Below, piece after piece: positions 49,882 to 60,558 of a stretch of 64,000 nucleotides of DNA. Under the pieces are notes generated by a model. That model worked only from the letters and a program-made list of their open reading frames with translations, did no database searches and was not told the DNA's origin. The position numbers and the translations under genes are program-made. Each line of letters begins with the position of its first letter. The stretch's first letter is position 1. This DNA comes from Cryomorphaceae bacterium (GTDB lineage Bacteria > Bacteroidota > Bacteroidia > Flavobacteriales > UBA7430), in NCBI GenBank assembly GCA_019649675.1, contig BOWN01000002.1, forward strand, positions 175,704 through 239,703, read 5' to 3'.

Positions 49882-50958
49882 TTAATTAGGATTTGAAAAA
49901 TTTGGATTATTTAAAAATTCTTCGTCTGTTAATGAACGTAAAAATGCTAATAAAGCTTGCTTATCTTCAGGAGAGAGTAACAATCCATTTCCAATGTTTT
50001 TCATCAGTGGGCTAACTGTAGAAGAGGCATGCCCACCAAAATTATAGTGTTCAATTACTTCTTCTAAAGTTGCAAATCGTCCATCATGCATATAAGGTCC
50101 AGTAACTTCTATATTTCTTAAAGTTGGTGTCTTAAATTTAGCTTTATCTAAATCACTTCCTGTAGTTTCATACAAACCTAAATCAGAAAAACTTTCATCA
50201 TTATCCAAACCATTATTATGAAAAATGAAATCTGTAAAATGTGGAGCACCATGACAATGAAAACAATCAGCACCTGCAGAAAAATCTGTTCTGTCAATAT
50301 TGAATAAGTCCCAACCTCTAACTTCTTGATCTGTAAACATCACTTCACCTCTAATCCACTTATCCCACTTAGAATTTCCTGAAATTAACGTTCTCTCAAA
50401 CTGAGCTATAGCTCTTACAACGTAATTTGAATCAATTTCGTCTATATTAAAAGCTGCTTTGAACAGATCTGGATATTCAGCATGTGTATTTAACTTATCA
50501 GTAACATTTAACCATGTATCGTGCATTTCAATAGGATTAGTTACCGGCTCAAATGCTTGATCTTCTAATTCTGAAGAACTTCCATCCCAATTAAGTGAAG
50601 GACTCCACATTAGGTTAATAAGAGCCATTGCATTACGATCTCCTTGAACTCCATCAATACCTGTACTATATTGACTTGGATCAGAAAAACCTGTTGATTG
50701 AATATGACAAGAAGCACATGACTGAGTTCCATCAGCACTAAGTAAGGGTTCATAAAATAGTTTTCTTCCTAGACTAACTCCCTCTTGCGTTAAAGGATTA
50801 TCTATTGGAACTTCTATCGGAGGAAGTGAAGAAGGAATTTCCAACACATAAGGAGTAGTATTAAATTCATCTGCAGGATCATCACAATCATTTATAGAAC
50901 AAGACTGAATAAGTAATACAAGAAATAATAATGATGAATTAATCGAGACCTTAAACAT
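49882..50958 (-). CDS. Di-haem cytochrome-c peroxidase family lipoprotein
   Basis: Two haem sites: CASCH at about residues 81-85 and CFHCH at about 226-230. Supporting motifs are LGRKLFYEPLLSADGTQSC, FKTPTLRNIEVTGPYMHDGRF and an acidic C-terminal stretch. The family reduces hydrogen peroxide using c-type cytochrome electrons. The N-terminus is a lipoprotein signal (LLFLVLLIQSC). 358 aa, intact. TAAATTTG on the minus strand at 50970-50963 is an exact -7 match but lies only 5 bases before the ATG, so the message may be nearly leaderless or the promoter is elsewhere. Confidence 0.9.
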   Translation of the reverse strand: MFKVSINSSLLFLVLLIQSCSINDCDDPADEFNTTPYVLEIPSSLPPIEVPIDNPLTQEGVSLGRKLFYEPLLSADGTQSCASCHIQSTGFSDPSQYSTGIDGVQGDRNAMALINLMWSPSLNWDGSSSELEDQAFEPVTNPIEMHDTWLNVTDKLNTHAEYPDLFKAAFNIDEIDSNYVVRAIAQFERTLISGNSKWDKWIRGEVMFTDQEVRGWDLFNIDRTDFSAGADCFHCHGAPHFTDFIFHNNGLDNDESFSDLGLYETTGSDLDKAKFKTPTLRNIEVTGPYMHDGRFATLEEVIEHYNFGGHASSTVSPLMKNIGNGLLLSPEDKQALLAFLRSLTDEEFLNNPNFSNPN

Positions 50959-51059
50959 AACCCAAATTTAAAAAATTTATATCAAATTAAATTATCAAAT
51001 GTTATTCCAAATTAGCTTACTTTGAAAGTATTTACGTTCACGAATAATCAAATTTGAAT

Positions 51060-51067
51060 TATATTTG
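51060..51067 (+). promoter_or_regulatory. -7 promoter element (TATATTTG) for mqnE
   Basis: Exact TAnnTTTG match 20 bases before the mqnE ATG. Confidence 0.45.
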
Positions 51068-51087
51068 TAAAGTATTTTAAAAAATGA

Positions 51088-52251
51088 ATGGAAAAGAAAA
51101 AAATTCAGATTTATCAAAGCTCAGATATAGGACCAGAATTAAAAGCCATAGCTGAAAAAGTAATTTCTGAACAACGAATTACCGTAAAGGAAGGTACTTA
51201 CCTATTTGAAAAAGGAGAATTGGGTTTTTTAGGAAGCTTAGCCAATTACATCAGAAATAAAAAACACGGTGATTTTACTTATTTCAATAGAAATTTTCAC
51301 ATAGAACCTACTAATATTTGTGTTTTTGATTGCAAATTTTGTTCCTACTCCAGATTGCTTAAACATCGCCAACAAGGCTGGGAATTAAGTGAAGACGATA
51401 TTTTACAAAAAGTTAAAGAATTCGATGGAAAGCCGGTTACAGAAGTTCATATTGTAGGTGGTGTTCACCCAAAAATGGGCTTGATGTATTTTGCAAAACT
51501 AATTAAAAAAATAAAAGAACACAGACCGGAATTGCACGTCAAAGCTTTTACTGCTGTTGAACTTGAATTTATGTGTCGTAAAGCAAGAGTATCATTTGAA
51601 GAAGGTTTAAAAATTCTTAAAAATCATGGTCAGGATTCTCTTCCTGGAGGTGGTGCCGAAATTTTTGATGAAGAATTAAGAAATCGTATATGTAAAGATA
51701 AATGTACTTCTGAACAGTGGTTAAAAATTCATGAAACTGCTCATAATATTGGAATGCCATCAAATGCAACTTTACTCTATGGACACTATGAAAGCTATGC
51801 TCATCGAATTGACCACATGAATAGGTTGAGAGAACTTCAAGATAAAACAGGTGGATTTAATACGTTTATTCCTTTGAAATTTCGAAATGGGAACAATCAA
51901 ATGTCAAATATACCTGAAGTCTCAACTATGGAAGATCTTAAAATGTACGCAGTATCAAGAATATTCCTTGACAACTTTAATCATATTAAAGCTTATTGGC
52001 CCATGATTGGTAGAGATACTTCTCAAATGTCACTCAACTTTGGAGTAAATGATATAGATGGAACAATAGACGACTCTACTAAAATTTATTCCATGGCAGG
52101 TTCTGAAGAACAAAACCCTAGCCTAAGTACACAAGAACTTTGCAAACTCATAGAAGATGTTGGGCGTCACCCAATTGAAAGAGGTACACTTTACAATATT
52201 ATTAATGACTACAAGGACTACAATTGGGAAAGTGAAAAAATATATAATTAA
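51088..52251 (+). CDS. mqnE: Aminofutalosine synthase MqnE (radical SAM)
   Basis: Second step of the futalosine pathway: joins 3-enolpyruvoyl benzoate to the SAM adenosyl radical. The radical-SAM cysteines are in CVFDCKFC (78, 82, 85). HIVGGVHPKMGLMYF, KAFTAVELEFM and the C-terminal GVNDIDGTIDD are typical of the MqnE/MqnC group, and the GGHH-free, AEIFDEELR stretch fits MqnE. 387 aa, intact. An ATG at 51084 is in another frame; 51088 gives the family start. It implies a menaquinone quinone pool; UbiE at 9 kb finishes the same molecule. Confidence 0.88.
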   Translation: MEKKKIQIYQSSDIGPELKAIAEKVISEQRITVKEGTYLFEKGELGFLGSLANYIRNKKHGDFTYFNRNFHIEPTNICVFDCKFCSYSRLLKHRQQGWELSEDDILQKVKEFDGKPVTEVHIVGGVHPKMGLMYFAKLIKKIKEHRPELHVKAFTAVELEFMCRKARVSFEEGLKILKNHGQDSLPGGGAEIFDEELRNRICKDKCTSEQWLKIHETAHNIGMPSNATLLYGHYESYAHRIDHMNRLRELQDKTGGFNTFIPLKFRNGNNQMSNIPEVSTMEDLKMYAVSRIFLDNFNHIKAYWPMIGRDTSQMSLNFGVNDIDGTIDDSTKIYSMAGSEEQNPSLSTQELCKLIEDVGRHPIERGTLYNIINDYKDYNWESEKIYN

Positions 52252-52324
52252 TTTACAACTACAAATTTTAAAAAGTAGTTCTAAAGCACAAACTTATTTT
52301 TTATTATAAATATCCTCATATTAG

Positions 52325-54917
52325 ATGAAAAAAAATACTATTTACTCTTTTACTTCTCAGCTCGTTTTTACAAGCGCAGCATGTTTTAAGTATCAGACTG
52401 CAAGATAGTATCTCTAATGCAGAACATATAGATCAAAAATTTGCAATTCGGATAGAAATGCAAGATAAAGTAGATGCATTTCAATTACATCAAGATTTCA
52501 TTCTAACACAAACGCCTGTTAAAGAAAGAGCAATAATAACCATTAAAAAACTTAAACATAAAGCAAACAAAAGTCAAGAAAACTTAATCAACTTTTTAAA
52601 AATTAACGCACCATCATCTTATAATACCTTACGTAAATATTGGATTACAAATCAAATTTACTTAGAGGGTACACAAGACTTAATTTATCAGATTGCACGA
52701 AGAAATGATGTCGCTTACGTTGACCTCAATATTGATAAAATTTCTCCTTTAGAAGAAGTAAGCTCTATACTTCAGAATGTAAATTCAGGAACAATTGAAA
52801 CTGGATTAGCAGCTATTAATGCTCCAGCACTATGGAATTTAGGTTACACTGGAAAAGGCTTATTAGTTTATGATTATGACACAGGTATATGTCCAGAACA
52901 TCCAGCAATTAAAAATAGATTTTTAGCAAATCGGTTTCCAATGAATCAAAGTTGGTATGGATATTTTAAAGATTTTCCAAATGAGAGTAATAGTAACCAT
53001 GGTACACACACTCTAGGAACTATGTTGGCGAGGGTCTACCTAGTGGAGATACCATAGGTGTTGCTCCGGAGCTTATTGGATGGCATGTGATTTAGTTACC
53101 AGTACTGTTGAAGAATTACCCCACTTGAAAATATTGTTGCTGCTATGAATGGGCCTTGATTCTGACAATGATTCAGAAACAACAGACGACATTCCAGATG
53201 TTATCAACAACTCTTGGCGATGGAATGACAACCCCGATACAGTTCACTGTAATGATTATATTAGAGATTTAATGAATGTTATTGAGGCAGTTGGTATCGC
53301 AATATTTTTCGGGAGGAAATGCAGGACCAACAACACAACTATTTCTGCGCCACAAAGAATTAACACAACAATTGTGAATACCTTTTCTGTAGGAAGTGTT
53401 AATGCAAACCTTAATGGAAACCCAATTAGTTATTTTTCAAGTAGAGGTCCATTACAATGTCCTTCAAACGATAGCTCACTGATTATTCACCCAGAAGTTG
53501 TAGCACCTGGACATGATGTACGCTCATCAGTAGGACCTAATTCATACAGTATAAAATCAGGTACATCGATGGCTGCTCCTCATGTTTCTGGTGCCGTTTT
53601 ATTACTTAAAGAAGCTTTTCCTGATCTTAGCGGTACCGAAATACTTACGGCTCTTTATTATACAGCTTCAGATCTAGGCGATGTAGGAGAGGATAACACA
53701 TTTGGAAGAGGTATTATTGATTGTTATGCAGCATATACATACTTATGTCAATCACATACTGCTACAAACCTAACATATCAACAAACGACTTAATATTTAC
53801 TAAAATTCACGAACCTTCACCAATCATATTTTGTAACAATACAGTGAATCCTAACTTTAGCGTAACAAATAATGGAATCGAAACAATAGACTCTATTATC
53901 TTTACATTAATATTAAATGGCGAGCTTCTTGAAACATCAACTTGGTACGGTAATCTTAATGTAGGTGATACACTTAACCACTCCTTAACATCATTCACAA
54001 TTACTGAAATAGACTCAATAGAAAATGAATTACTAATCAAAGCAACAGTTCCTCACTGGGATGAAATCGATGTATACAATAATTCAATGGTGCAACGTTT
54101 TAGTATACATAAACAAATTGAAGCACCATTTATAGAGACTTTTGAAAGTAATTCTTTTTCAACTATGCATTGGAAGATCATCAATAGAGATGGTGAAGCT
54201 ACTTGGGAATTAAGTGAGACTAACGGATTAGATAATTCATACATATCAGCCAAAGTGGGTATGTTTAATTATGAAGATATTTATCAAAAGACGACCTATT
54301 GAGTCCGAACATACAATTAAACAACAACAATAGTTACTATTTAAATTTCGATTACGCACACCAACATAGAAATGCAGGTGGTCGAAATGATTCTTTAATT
54401 GTAGAAGTGAGTTCTGATTGTGGGTCAACTTATAAAAAGTATTTTCAAAAGGTGGGAATAGTTTAACTACAACTGATACGTTGGATATGAATTTTGAACC
54501 TGTATATAGCCACACTGGGAACACGAAAGCATTCAACTTAGCCAATACATTTACAATGAAGAGTTCATTCAAATTAAATTTACCACTGTTAATGGAAAAC
54601 AAAACAATATTTTCTTAGACAATATAAGCGTGGCAACACAAGAAGAATTTTCTGCATTAGAATTACAATCAGAAAACATACTATTAATGCCAAATCCCGC
54701 AAACAGTAATATTAAAATCATATGGGATCGAAACCAAAAACAAGATATTCATATCGACTTAACAGATATAAGTGGAAGGATTATAGATCATAAAGAATTT
54801 AATTACACTAAAAGTTTAGCTGTTAATTGGATAATTTCCGAATTGGAAACAGGATACTATTTCTTCCAATTTAAAACTAAAGATGGTATATTCACAAAAA
54901 GCTTTGTAAAGAATTAA
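52325..54917 (+). CDS. Secreted subtilase (S8) with type IX secretion sorting domain, frameshifted
   Basis: Signal peptide repaired by one base near 52330-52335: LLFTLLLLSSFLQAQ. An inhibitor-like prodomain (about 60-140) precedes the S8 domain: Asp in VYDYDTG, His in SNHGTHTLGTM, oxyanion Asn in FSGGNAGP (repaired near 53320), Ser in GTSMAAPHVSGAV. Beta-sandwich domains follow. The last 80 residues carry LMPNPANSNIKI, DLTDISGRIID and GYYFFQFKTKDGIFTKSFVK, a type A type-IX sorting domain, so it is exported through the PorT/plug system. Breaks near 53029, 53090-53150, 53310, 53790, 54300, 54440 and 54525. An extracellular protein-degrading enzyme. Confidence 0.88.
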
Positions 54918-54943
54918 TTTTTTTACTGACTTATTTCTAAATA

Positions 54944-54971
54944 AAAAAGACTGTTATTCAACAGTCTTTTT
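54944..54971. terminator. Bidirectional terminator between the subtilase gene and purC
   Basis: AAAAAGACTGTT pairs with AACAGTCTTTTT around a 4-base loop; T runs appear on both strands, so it can end both convergent genes. Confidence 0.8.
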
Positions 54972-54994
54972 ATACTTTACGGATTATACTTGTA

Positions 54995-55938
54995 CTAACT
55001 TAAGTAATCTAAAATATTTCTTTCTACTCGATTTAACACATTCGTTGCATCTGCTTTGATAAATTTATCTCCTGTGATGTGTTCATATAGTTCAATATAT
55101 CTTTCAGACACAGAATCTATGAAAGGGACATCCATATCTGGTATTTGCTGACCATCTTTCCTTGAAAACCATTAGAAATCAGCCACTGACGAACAAATTC
55201 TTTCGATAATTGTTTCTGAGGTTGATCAGCATCCTGACGATCTGAATAGCCATCCATATAAAAATATCGAGAAGAATCTGGAGTATGAATCTCATCAATC
55301 AAAGTAATATTACCATCCTTATCTTTTCCAAATTCATACTTAGTATCAACTAATATCAATCCCATATCAGCAGCAATATCTGTACCTCTTTGGAAAATTT
55401 CACGTGTATACTTTTCCAAGAGCAAATAATCTTCTTCTGACACAAGGCCTTGAGCTAATATTTCTTCTCTAGAAATATCCTCATCGTGACCCACATCAGC
55501 TTTTGTTGTAGGAGTAAGTATCGGTGTAGGAAATTTGTCATTTTCCTTCATACCATCAGGCATCTCTACACCACATAAAACCCGTTTGCCAGCACGATAT
55601 TCTCTCCAAGCATGTCCTGAAAGATATCCACGAATAACCATTTCCACCTTGAAAGGCTCACAGTATTTACCAATTGTTACCATTGGATCTGGTGTTGCAA
55701 TTTTCCAATTTGGGACAATATCATTCGTAGCATCTAAAAATTTAGCCGCTATTTGATTTAATACCTGACCTTTATAAGGTATTCCTTTTGGCATCACAAC
55801 ATCAAATGCAGATATTCGATCAGAAACGATCATCACTAATAATTCATTGTTAATTGTGTAAACTTCACGAACTTTTCCATGGTACACATCGGTTTGACCT
55901 GGAAAGTTAAAATCAGTGTTTAGAATTGTGTTTTCCAC
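54995..55938 (-). CDS. purC: SAICAR synthase, 3' frameshift
   Basis: Makes SAICAR in purine synthesis. [35 protein letters not shown] at the start, [17 protein letters not shown] and [16 protein letters not shown] are typical. The last 50 codons are shifted by one missing base near 55155-55160. Repair restores [19 protein letters not shown] to NILDYLS and a stop at 54995. 315 aa, the length of the eukaryote-like SAICAR synthase group common in Bacteroidota. It starts 2 bases after the phoH stop. Confidence 0.94.
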
Positions 55939-55939
55939 T

Positions 55940-56887
55940 TTATTTTTCTTTTATGGTTTGTTCTAGTTTATATGCTTGAATAATTTTCATTACTAATTTA
56001 TGCCGGATTACATCTTTTTGGTCTAAATAAACCATACCTATTTCTGGTACATTTTTTAATAAATCCAAAGAGTGACTTAAACCCGACTTTTGACGATTTG
56101 GTAAATCAATTTGAGTCATATCGCCAGTAACAACAAATTTAGCAGAACGTCCCATTCTAGTTAGGAACATTTTCATTTGCTGTACGGTTGTATTTTGTGC
56201 TTCATCTAAAATTACAAATGCGTTATCAAGAGTTCTACCCCTCATAAATGCCAATGGTGCGATCTGAATAACTCTTTCTTCAATAAAAGCTTTAAGTTTT
56301 TCAGACGGAATCATGTCGTTAAGCGCATCATATAAAGGTTGCATATAAGGATCTAATTTATCCTTCATATCACCTGGTAAAAACCTAAATTTTCTCCTGC
56401 TTCTACTGCAGGTCTGGTTAAAATAATACGTTTTACTTCTTTATTCTTCAACGCCCTAACAGCTAAAGCAACTGCAGTATATGTTTTACCAGTACCTGCA
56501 GGTCCAATTGCAAAAACCATATCTTTATCATATGAAAGATCAACTAGTTTTCTTTGATTGGACGTGCGAGCCTTGACAAGTTTTCCATGCGTTCCGTGAA
56601 CAATAACATCTTCATCTAATTCTAAAACCACATTATGATCTTCCATGATCAAACGATCAATATTGCTCTCTGTTAATCTATTGTATTTATGAAAATGTTG
56701 AATTAGAACCTGTAACTTTGTTTCAAACTGCTCTATCATTACTTCATCACCCAAAACAGTTAGCTTACCCCTCGTGCAATTATTTTTAATTTAGGATAGT
56801 AGGACTTAATTAGATCTAATTTCGAATTTCTGGAGCCGTATATCTCTATGGGATCAATATTGGTTAACGTAAACTTTTTTCTGCCAA
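55940..56887 (-). CDS. phoH: PhoH-family ATPase, frameshifted
   Basis: Walker [50 protein letters not shown] and Walker [26 protein letters not shown] identify the family. The readable N-terminus extends upstream: after repair near 56757 and 56870 it reads [34 protein letters not shown] from a TTG at 56887. A further gap near 56373 joins the two halves of the ATPase. PhoH proteins are linked to RNA processing and phosphate starvation, with the exact role unclear. It is 2 bases before purC, so co-transcribed. Confidence 0.88.
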
Positions 56888-57021
56888 ATAACTGATATTT
56901 ATTAAGTTATATGAATTCTAATTAAATTCTTTTCAACTAAGATTATTTGCTTAATTTTAAACAGACAAAATAATGAATTTTGAAGATTAATTTCAAGTAA
57001 ACTTAGCTGTTTTTCAGTAAT

Positions 57022-57822
57022 ATGGCAATCATTACACTAACAACCGATTACGGAAACAAAGATTATTTTACAGCAGCCATAAAAGGAGCAATATTATCTG
57101 AAGCTCCTGAAGTTCAATTATTGACATTTCTCATCAAATTTCACCTTTTAATATACAGGAAGGTGCTTACATTCTAAAAATGCATACCATCATTTTCCAG
57201 AAGGAACCATTCACATGATTGGAATTGATGCAGAAGCTACAAAAACTAAACAACATATTGCGTGTAAGGTTAATGGTCATTTTTTTATTGGTCCAGACAC
57301 AGGTATATTTTCTTTAATGTTTCCAAATCTAAAAGCCGATCAAATTATTGCTTTAAATATCACTCAAGAATCAGATAGCATTCCTTTCCCTATGAAAGAT
57401 GTATTTGTGAAAGCAGCCTGCCACCTCAACAGAGGTGGAAATCTTGGAGTTATTGGTCGCCAAAAAAACCAATTAAAAGAAGTTAAGGACTTCCAACCTA
57501 CTCTTTCAGCAGACCGAAAATTTTAAACGGTCAGGTTATATATATAGATCACTACGGGAATGTCATTAGTAACATTACTGAAAAATTCTTCAAAGAGTCT
57601 TTTGCAGGTTCATCATATGAAATAAGATTACCTAGAAGAAACAAAATTACAACCCTTCGCAAGTCTTACAGTCAAGTTCCTGAAGGAGAAATGCTTGCAT
57701 TATTTAATTCGGCTGGACATCTAGAAATTGCGATTAATAAAGGAGATGCTAACCTAGCAAATGGTGCGAGTGGTTTATTAGGGATAAAAGTAAAAGATAG
57801 AATTAGCATCGAGTTCCTATGA
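57022..57822 (+). CDS. SAM hydroxide adenosyltransferase family protein (DUF62), frameshifted
   Basis: The start MAIITLTTDYGNKDYFTAAIKGAIL is diagnostic of the DUF62 family, related to SAM-dependent chlorinases and fluorinases; most bacterial members hydrolyse S-adenosylmethionine. Further motifs: DISHQISPFNIQEGAYIL (after repair near 57123), HMIGIDAE, FIGPDTGIFSLMFP and a C-terminal IYIDHYGNVISNIT. Breaks near 57123, 57178 and 57510. The stop overlaps the next ATG by 4 bases (ATGA). Its link to the gliding genes is positional only. Confidence 0.85.
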
Positions 57823-58115
57823 TAATTAGAATCGTAAAATTGAGTTTCCATCCTGAGTATATTTCAGATTTTAAAACGATATTTGAAGAAAGTAAACAAA
57901 AGATTGTTTCTCAAAAAGGTTGTAATCGTTTAGAAATGTTTAAAGATATTAATGACGTAAATGTTATTTTCACATATAGCTGGTGGGATTCTCAAGACGA
58001 TTTAAATAATTACAGGAACTCTGAATTATTCAAAGATGTTTGGAGTAAAACAAAAATATTATTCAACAAAAAGCCAGAAGCTTGGAGTACAAAAAAAATA
58101 AATGAAGTACTATGA
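57819..58115 (+). CDS. Antibiotic-biosynthesis-monooxygenase-fold (dimeric alpha-beta barrel) protein
   Basis: 98 residues. IIRIVKLSFHPEYISDFKTIF, SQKGCNRLEMFKD and VIFTYSWWDSQDDLNNYRNSELFKDVW fit the ABM fold of small oxygenases and haem-degrading or quinone-oxidising proteins; the substrate is unknown. Both ends overlap the neighbouring genes as ATGA, making a tight five-gene series that runs to the DUF4340 gene. Intact. Confidence 0.8.
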   Translation: MIIRIVKLSFHPEYISDFKTIFEESKQKIVSQKGCNRLEMFKDINDVNVIFTYSWWDSQDDLNNYRNSELFKDVWSKTKILFNKKPEAWSTKKINEVL

Positions 58116-58843
58116 CAAGTATTATAAAAAAAGAACTAAATACCTTTCTAAGCTCCTTGTCGGGTTACATGGTTATTTTAGTGTTTTTAATTCTTAACGG
58201 TTTATTTCTTTGGATTTTCCCAGGATCATTTAATTTATTAGATTCAGGATATGCGGGCCTTGATGGACTTTTCTTTATAGCACCATGGGTGTTTTTATTT
58301 TTAATACCAGCATTAACTATGCGTTTCTTCTCAGACGAGATTAAAATTGGCACTATAGAATTACTTCTTACGAGACCAATTACTGAATTTAAATTAGTTT
58401 TAGGAAAATATATTGCGGGTATCATTTTGTGCTTAATTGCTCTAGCCCCAACACTAATTTATCTTTTCAGTATATACGCTTTAGGGCAACCCAAAGGAAA
58501 TTTAGACTGGGGCGCAACAATAGGATCATACATAGGATTAATTTTTCTTGCTGGTGTTTATGTTTCAATTGGTTTATTTGCTTCTAGTTTAACAGAAAGT
58601 CAAATCCTATCTTTTATTTCGGCACTCTTCATATGCTTTTTCTTTTTTGTAGGATTTGAACAAATAGCCGCACTATTATCATATACAGGAATGGAATTAA
58701 GTATAGAGAAGTTAGGTGTAAATTACCATTATAATGCCATTAGTAGAGGGGTCATTGACACCAGAGATCTATTATATTTCATAAGTGTTATCTTCCTTTT
58801 CATTTCTGCCAGTACCATGTCAATTAAAATTAGAAAATGGTGA
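58112..58843 (+). CDS. gldF: Gliding motility ABC permease GldF
   Basis: Six membrane helices over 243 residues, of the ABC-2 type. Motifs: an N-terminal KELNTFLSSLSGYMVILVFL, MRFFSDEIKIGTIELLLTRPITEFKLVLGKY, and C-terminal helices ending SIKIRKW. GldF with GldG and GldA forms an ABC transporter needed for gliding in Flavobacterium. gldG follows directly. The gldA ATPase is not in the window. Intact. Confidence 0.92.
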   Translation: MTSIIKKELNTFLSSLSGYMVILVFLILNGLFLWIFPGSFNLLDSGYAGLDGLFFIAPWVFLFLIPALTMRFFSDEIKIGTIELLLTRPITEFKLVLGKYIAGIILCLIALAPTLIYLFSIYALGQPKGNLDWGATIGSYIGLIFLAGVYVSIGLFASSLTESQILSFISALFICFFFFVGFEQIAALLSYTGMELSIEKLGVNYHYNAISRGVIDTRDLLYFISVIFLFISASTMSIKIRKW

Positions 58844-60558
58844 TGAAAAATAGAAATAAAGATATCATTCAATTGATAAGTATTTTCATCATTATTATAC
58901 TTATTAATATTATCGGCTCAATGGTTTACCATCGTTTTGACTTAACACATGAAGGTCGATATTCACTTTCGAAAGCTTCTAAAAAACTCCTTTCAGAAAT
59001 TGATGACTACATCTATATTGAAGTTTATTTAGAAGGTGATTTTCCTGCAGGTATTGAACGCTTGAGTCTTGAAACAAAACAGATCTTATCAGAATTTAAA
59101 ACTCAGAATGATTTTATACAATTTACATTTATAAACCCTACAGAAAGCAAAGACGATAAAACAAGAAATGAAATCTTGAAGCAACTCTACGAAAAGGGCT
59201 TAAACCCAACAAACCTTCAAGTTAAAAATGGTGACAGTTATACCGAAAAAATCATTATACCCGGTGCAATCGTGAAATTTGGTGCCAACGAAATTGCAGT
59301 TCAATTACTAAAAAATCAAATTGCAAGTAGTCCTGATCAAAATTTAGAACAATCTATTCGTGAACTTGAATATGAATTTACTAATGCCATAAAACAATTA
59401 CGCTCTTCTTTAAAACCTAGTATTGGCTTTTTAAAGGGGCATGGTGAATTAGATGGTATTGAAATTAAAGATTTAAGAAACTCCTTAACTCAGCAATATT
59501 CTGTTGATGAAATTGATTTAAGAGAATTTGAAGTAGACTCTCTTGGAAAGCCCAATTTGAAAAAAAAATTAAGAGAGCTTAAACTTAAAAAACTACTCTT
59601 GATTGCAAAACCAAAATCGACATTTGAAAATTTAGACAAATACTTTATCGATCAATACATTATGAATGGCGGTAAAGTGATTTGGATGCTTGATGCAACT
59701 AATGCTGATATGGACTCATTATCTAATAAAGGCTCCTTCATAGCTTCTACTTTAAGAGACTTAAATCTGGGCGACCAACTTTTTAAATATGGCGTTCGTA
59801 TCAACAGCAATTTAGTGCAGGATATTTCTTCATCTAAAATACCTATTCCTATAAGCTTCGTTAATGATATTCCTCAATGGGAGCTAGTACCTTGGAGATA
59901 CTTTCCAGTTTCTATCCCAACATTAAACCATCCAATTACAAACAATTTAAATGCAGTAAAATTTGATTTTGTAAGCAGTATAGACACAATTAATACCAAT
60001 ACAAAAATAACTAAAACAGTACTTCTGCACACATCTCCTTATTCAAGACTGGTAAATACACCTTATGAAATCAGTCTTCAAAAAGCATTAGAGCAACCAA
60101 CTCAAAATGAGTTTAATATACAACAGGCACCAATAGCAGTTTTACTAGAAGGTACATTTGAATCTTTATTCAAAAATAGAATTAACAAATTAAGCAATGA
60201 ACTTCCGTTTATTAAATCTAGTAAGCCAAATCGCATGCTTGTGATTTCAGATGGAGATATTGCTCAAAATCAGATTTCAAGAGGCGTAGCACTTCCCCTT
60301 GGTTATGATAATTATGAAAAACGACAATATGGAAATAAAGACTTTATTCTAAACGCCATAGACTATCTCTTAGAAGAAGATGCGCTAATAGCAGTGAGAA
60401 CAAGAGAATTAAAAATGCGTTTACTTGATACTCAAAAAATAAACCTTGAAAGAAGTTTTTGGCAAATCATAAATCTTATAATACCAATAGCACTAGTTAT
60501 AGTTTTCGGAATCTTTAAGCATTACGCAAGAAAGAAAAAATACTCAAATGAAAAATAA
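58843..60558 (+). CDS. gldG: Gliding motility ABC protein GldG
   Basis: About 571 residues with an N-terminal membrane helix (about 13-33), a long extracytoplasmic domain and a C-terminal helix at about 545-565. Motifs: YHRFDLTHEGRYSLSKASKKLL, SLKPSIGFLKGHGELDG, NGGKVIWMLDATNADMDSL and a late LVISDGDIAQNQI. The ATG at 58843 overlaps the gldF stop (TGATG); an earlier ATG at 58837 is in frame. Intact. Confidence 0.92.
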   Translation: MKNRNKDIIQLISIFIIIILINIIGSMVYHRFDLTHEGRYSLSKASKKLLSEIDDYIYIEVYLEGDFPAGIERLSLETKQILSEFKTQNDFIQFTFINPTESKDDKTRNEILKQLYEKGLNPTNLQVKNGDSYTEKIIIPGAIVKFGANEIAVQLLKNQIASSPDQNLEQSIRELEYEFTNAIKQLRSSLKPSIGFLKGHGELDGIEIKDLRNSLTQQYSVDEIDLREFEVDSLGKPNLKKKLRELKLKKLLLIAKPKSTFENLDKYFIDQYIMNGGKVIWMLDATNADMDSLSNKGSFIASTLRDLNLGDQLFKYGVRINSNLVQDISSSKIPIPISFVNDIPQWELVPWRYFPVSIPTLNHPITNNLNAVKFDFVSSIDTINTNTKITKTVLLHTSPYSRLVNTPYEISLQKALEQPTQNEFNIQQAPIAVLLEGTFESLFKNRINKLSNELPFIKSSKPNRMLVISDGDIAQNQISRGVALPLGYDNYEKRQYGNKDFILNAIDYLLEEDALIAVRTRELKMRLLDTQKINLERSFWQIINLIIPIALVIVFGIFKHYARKKKYSNEK

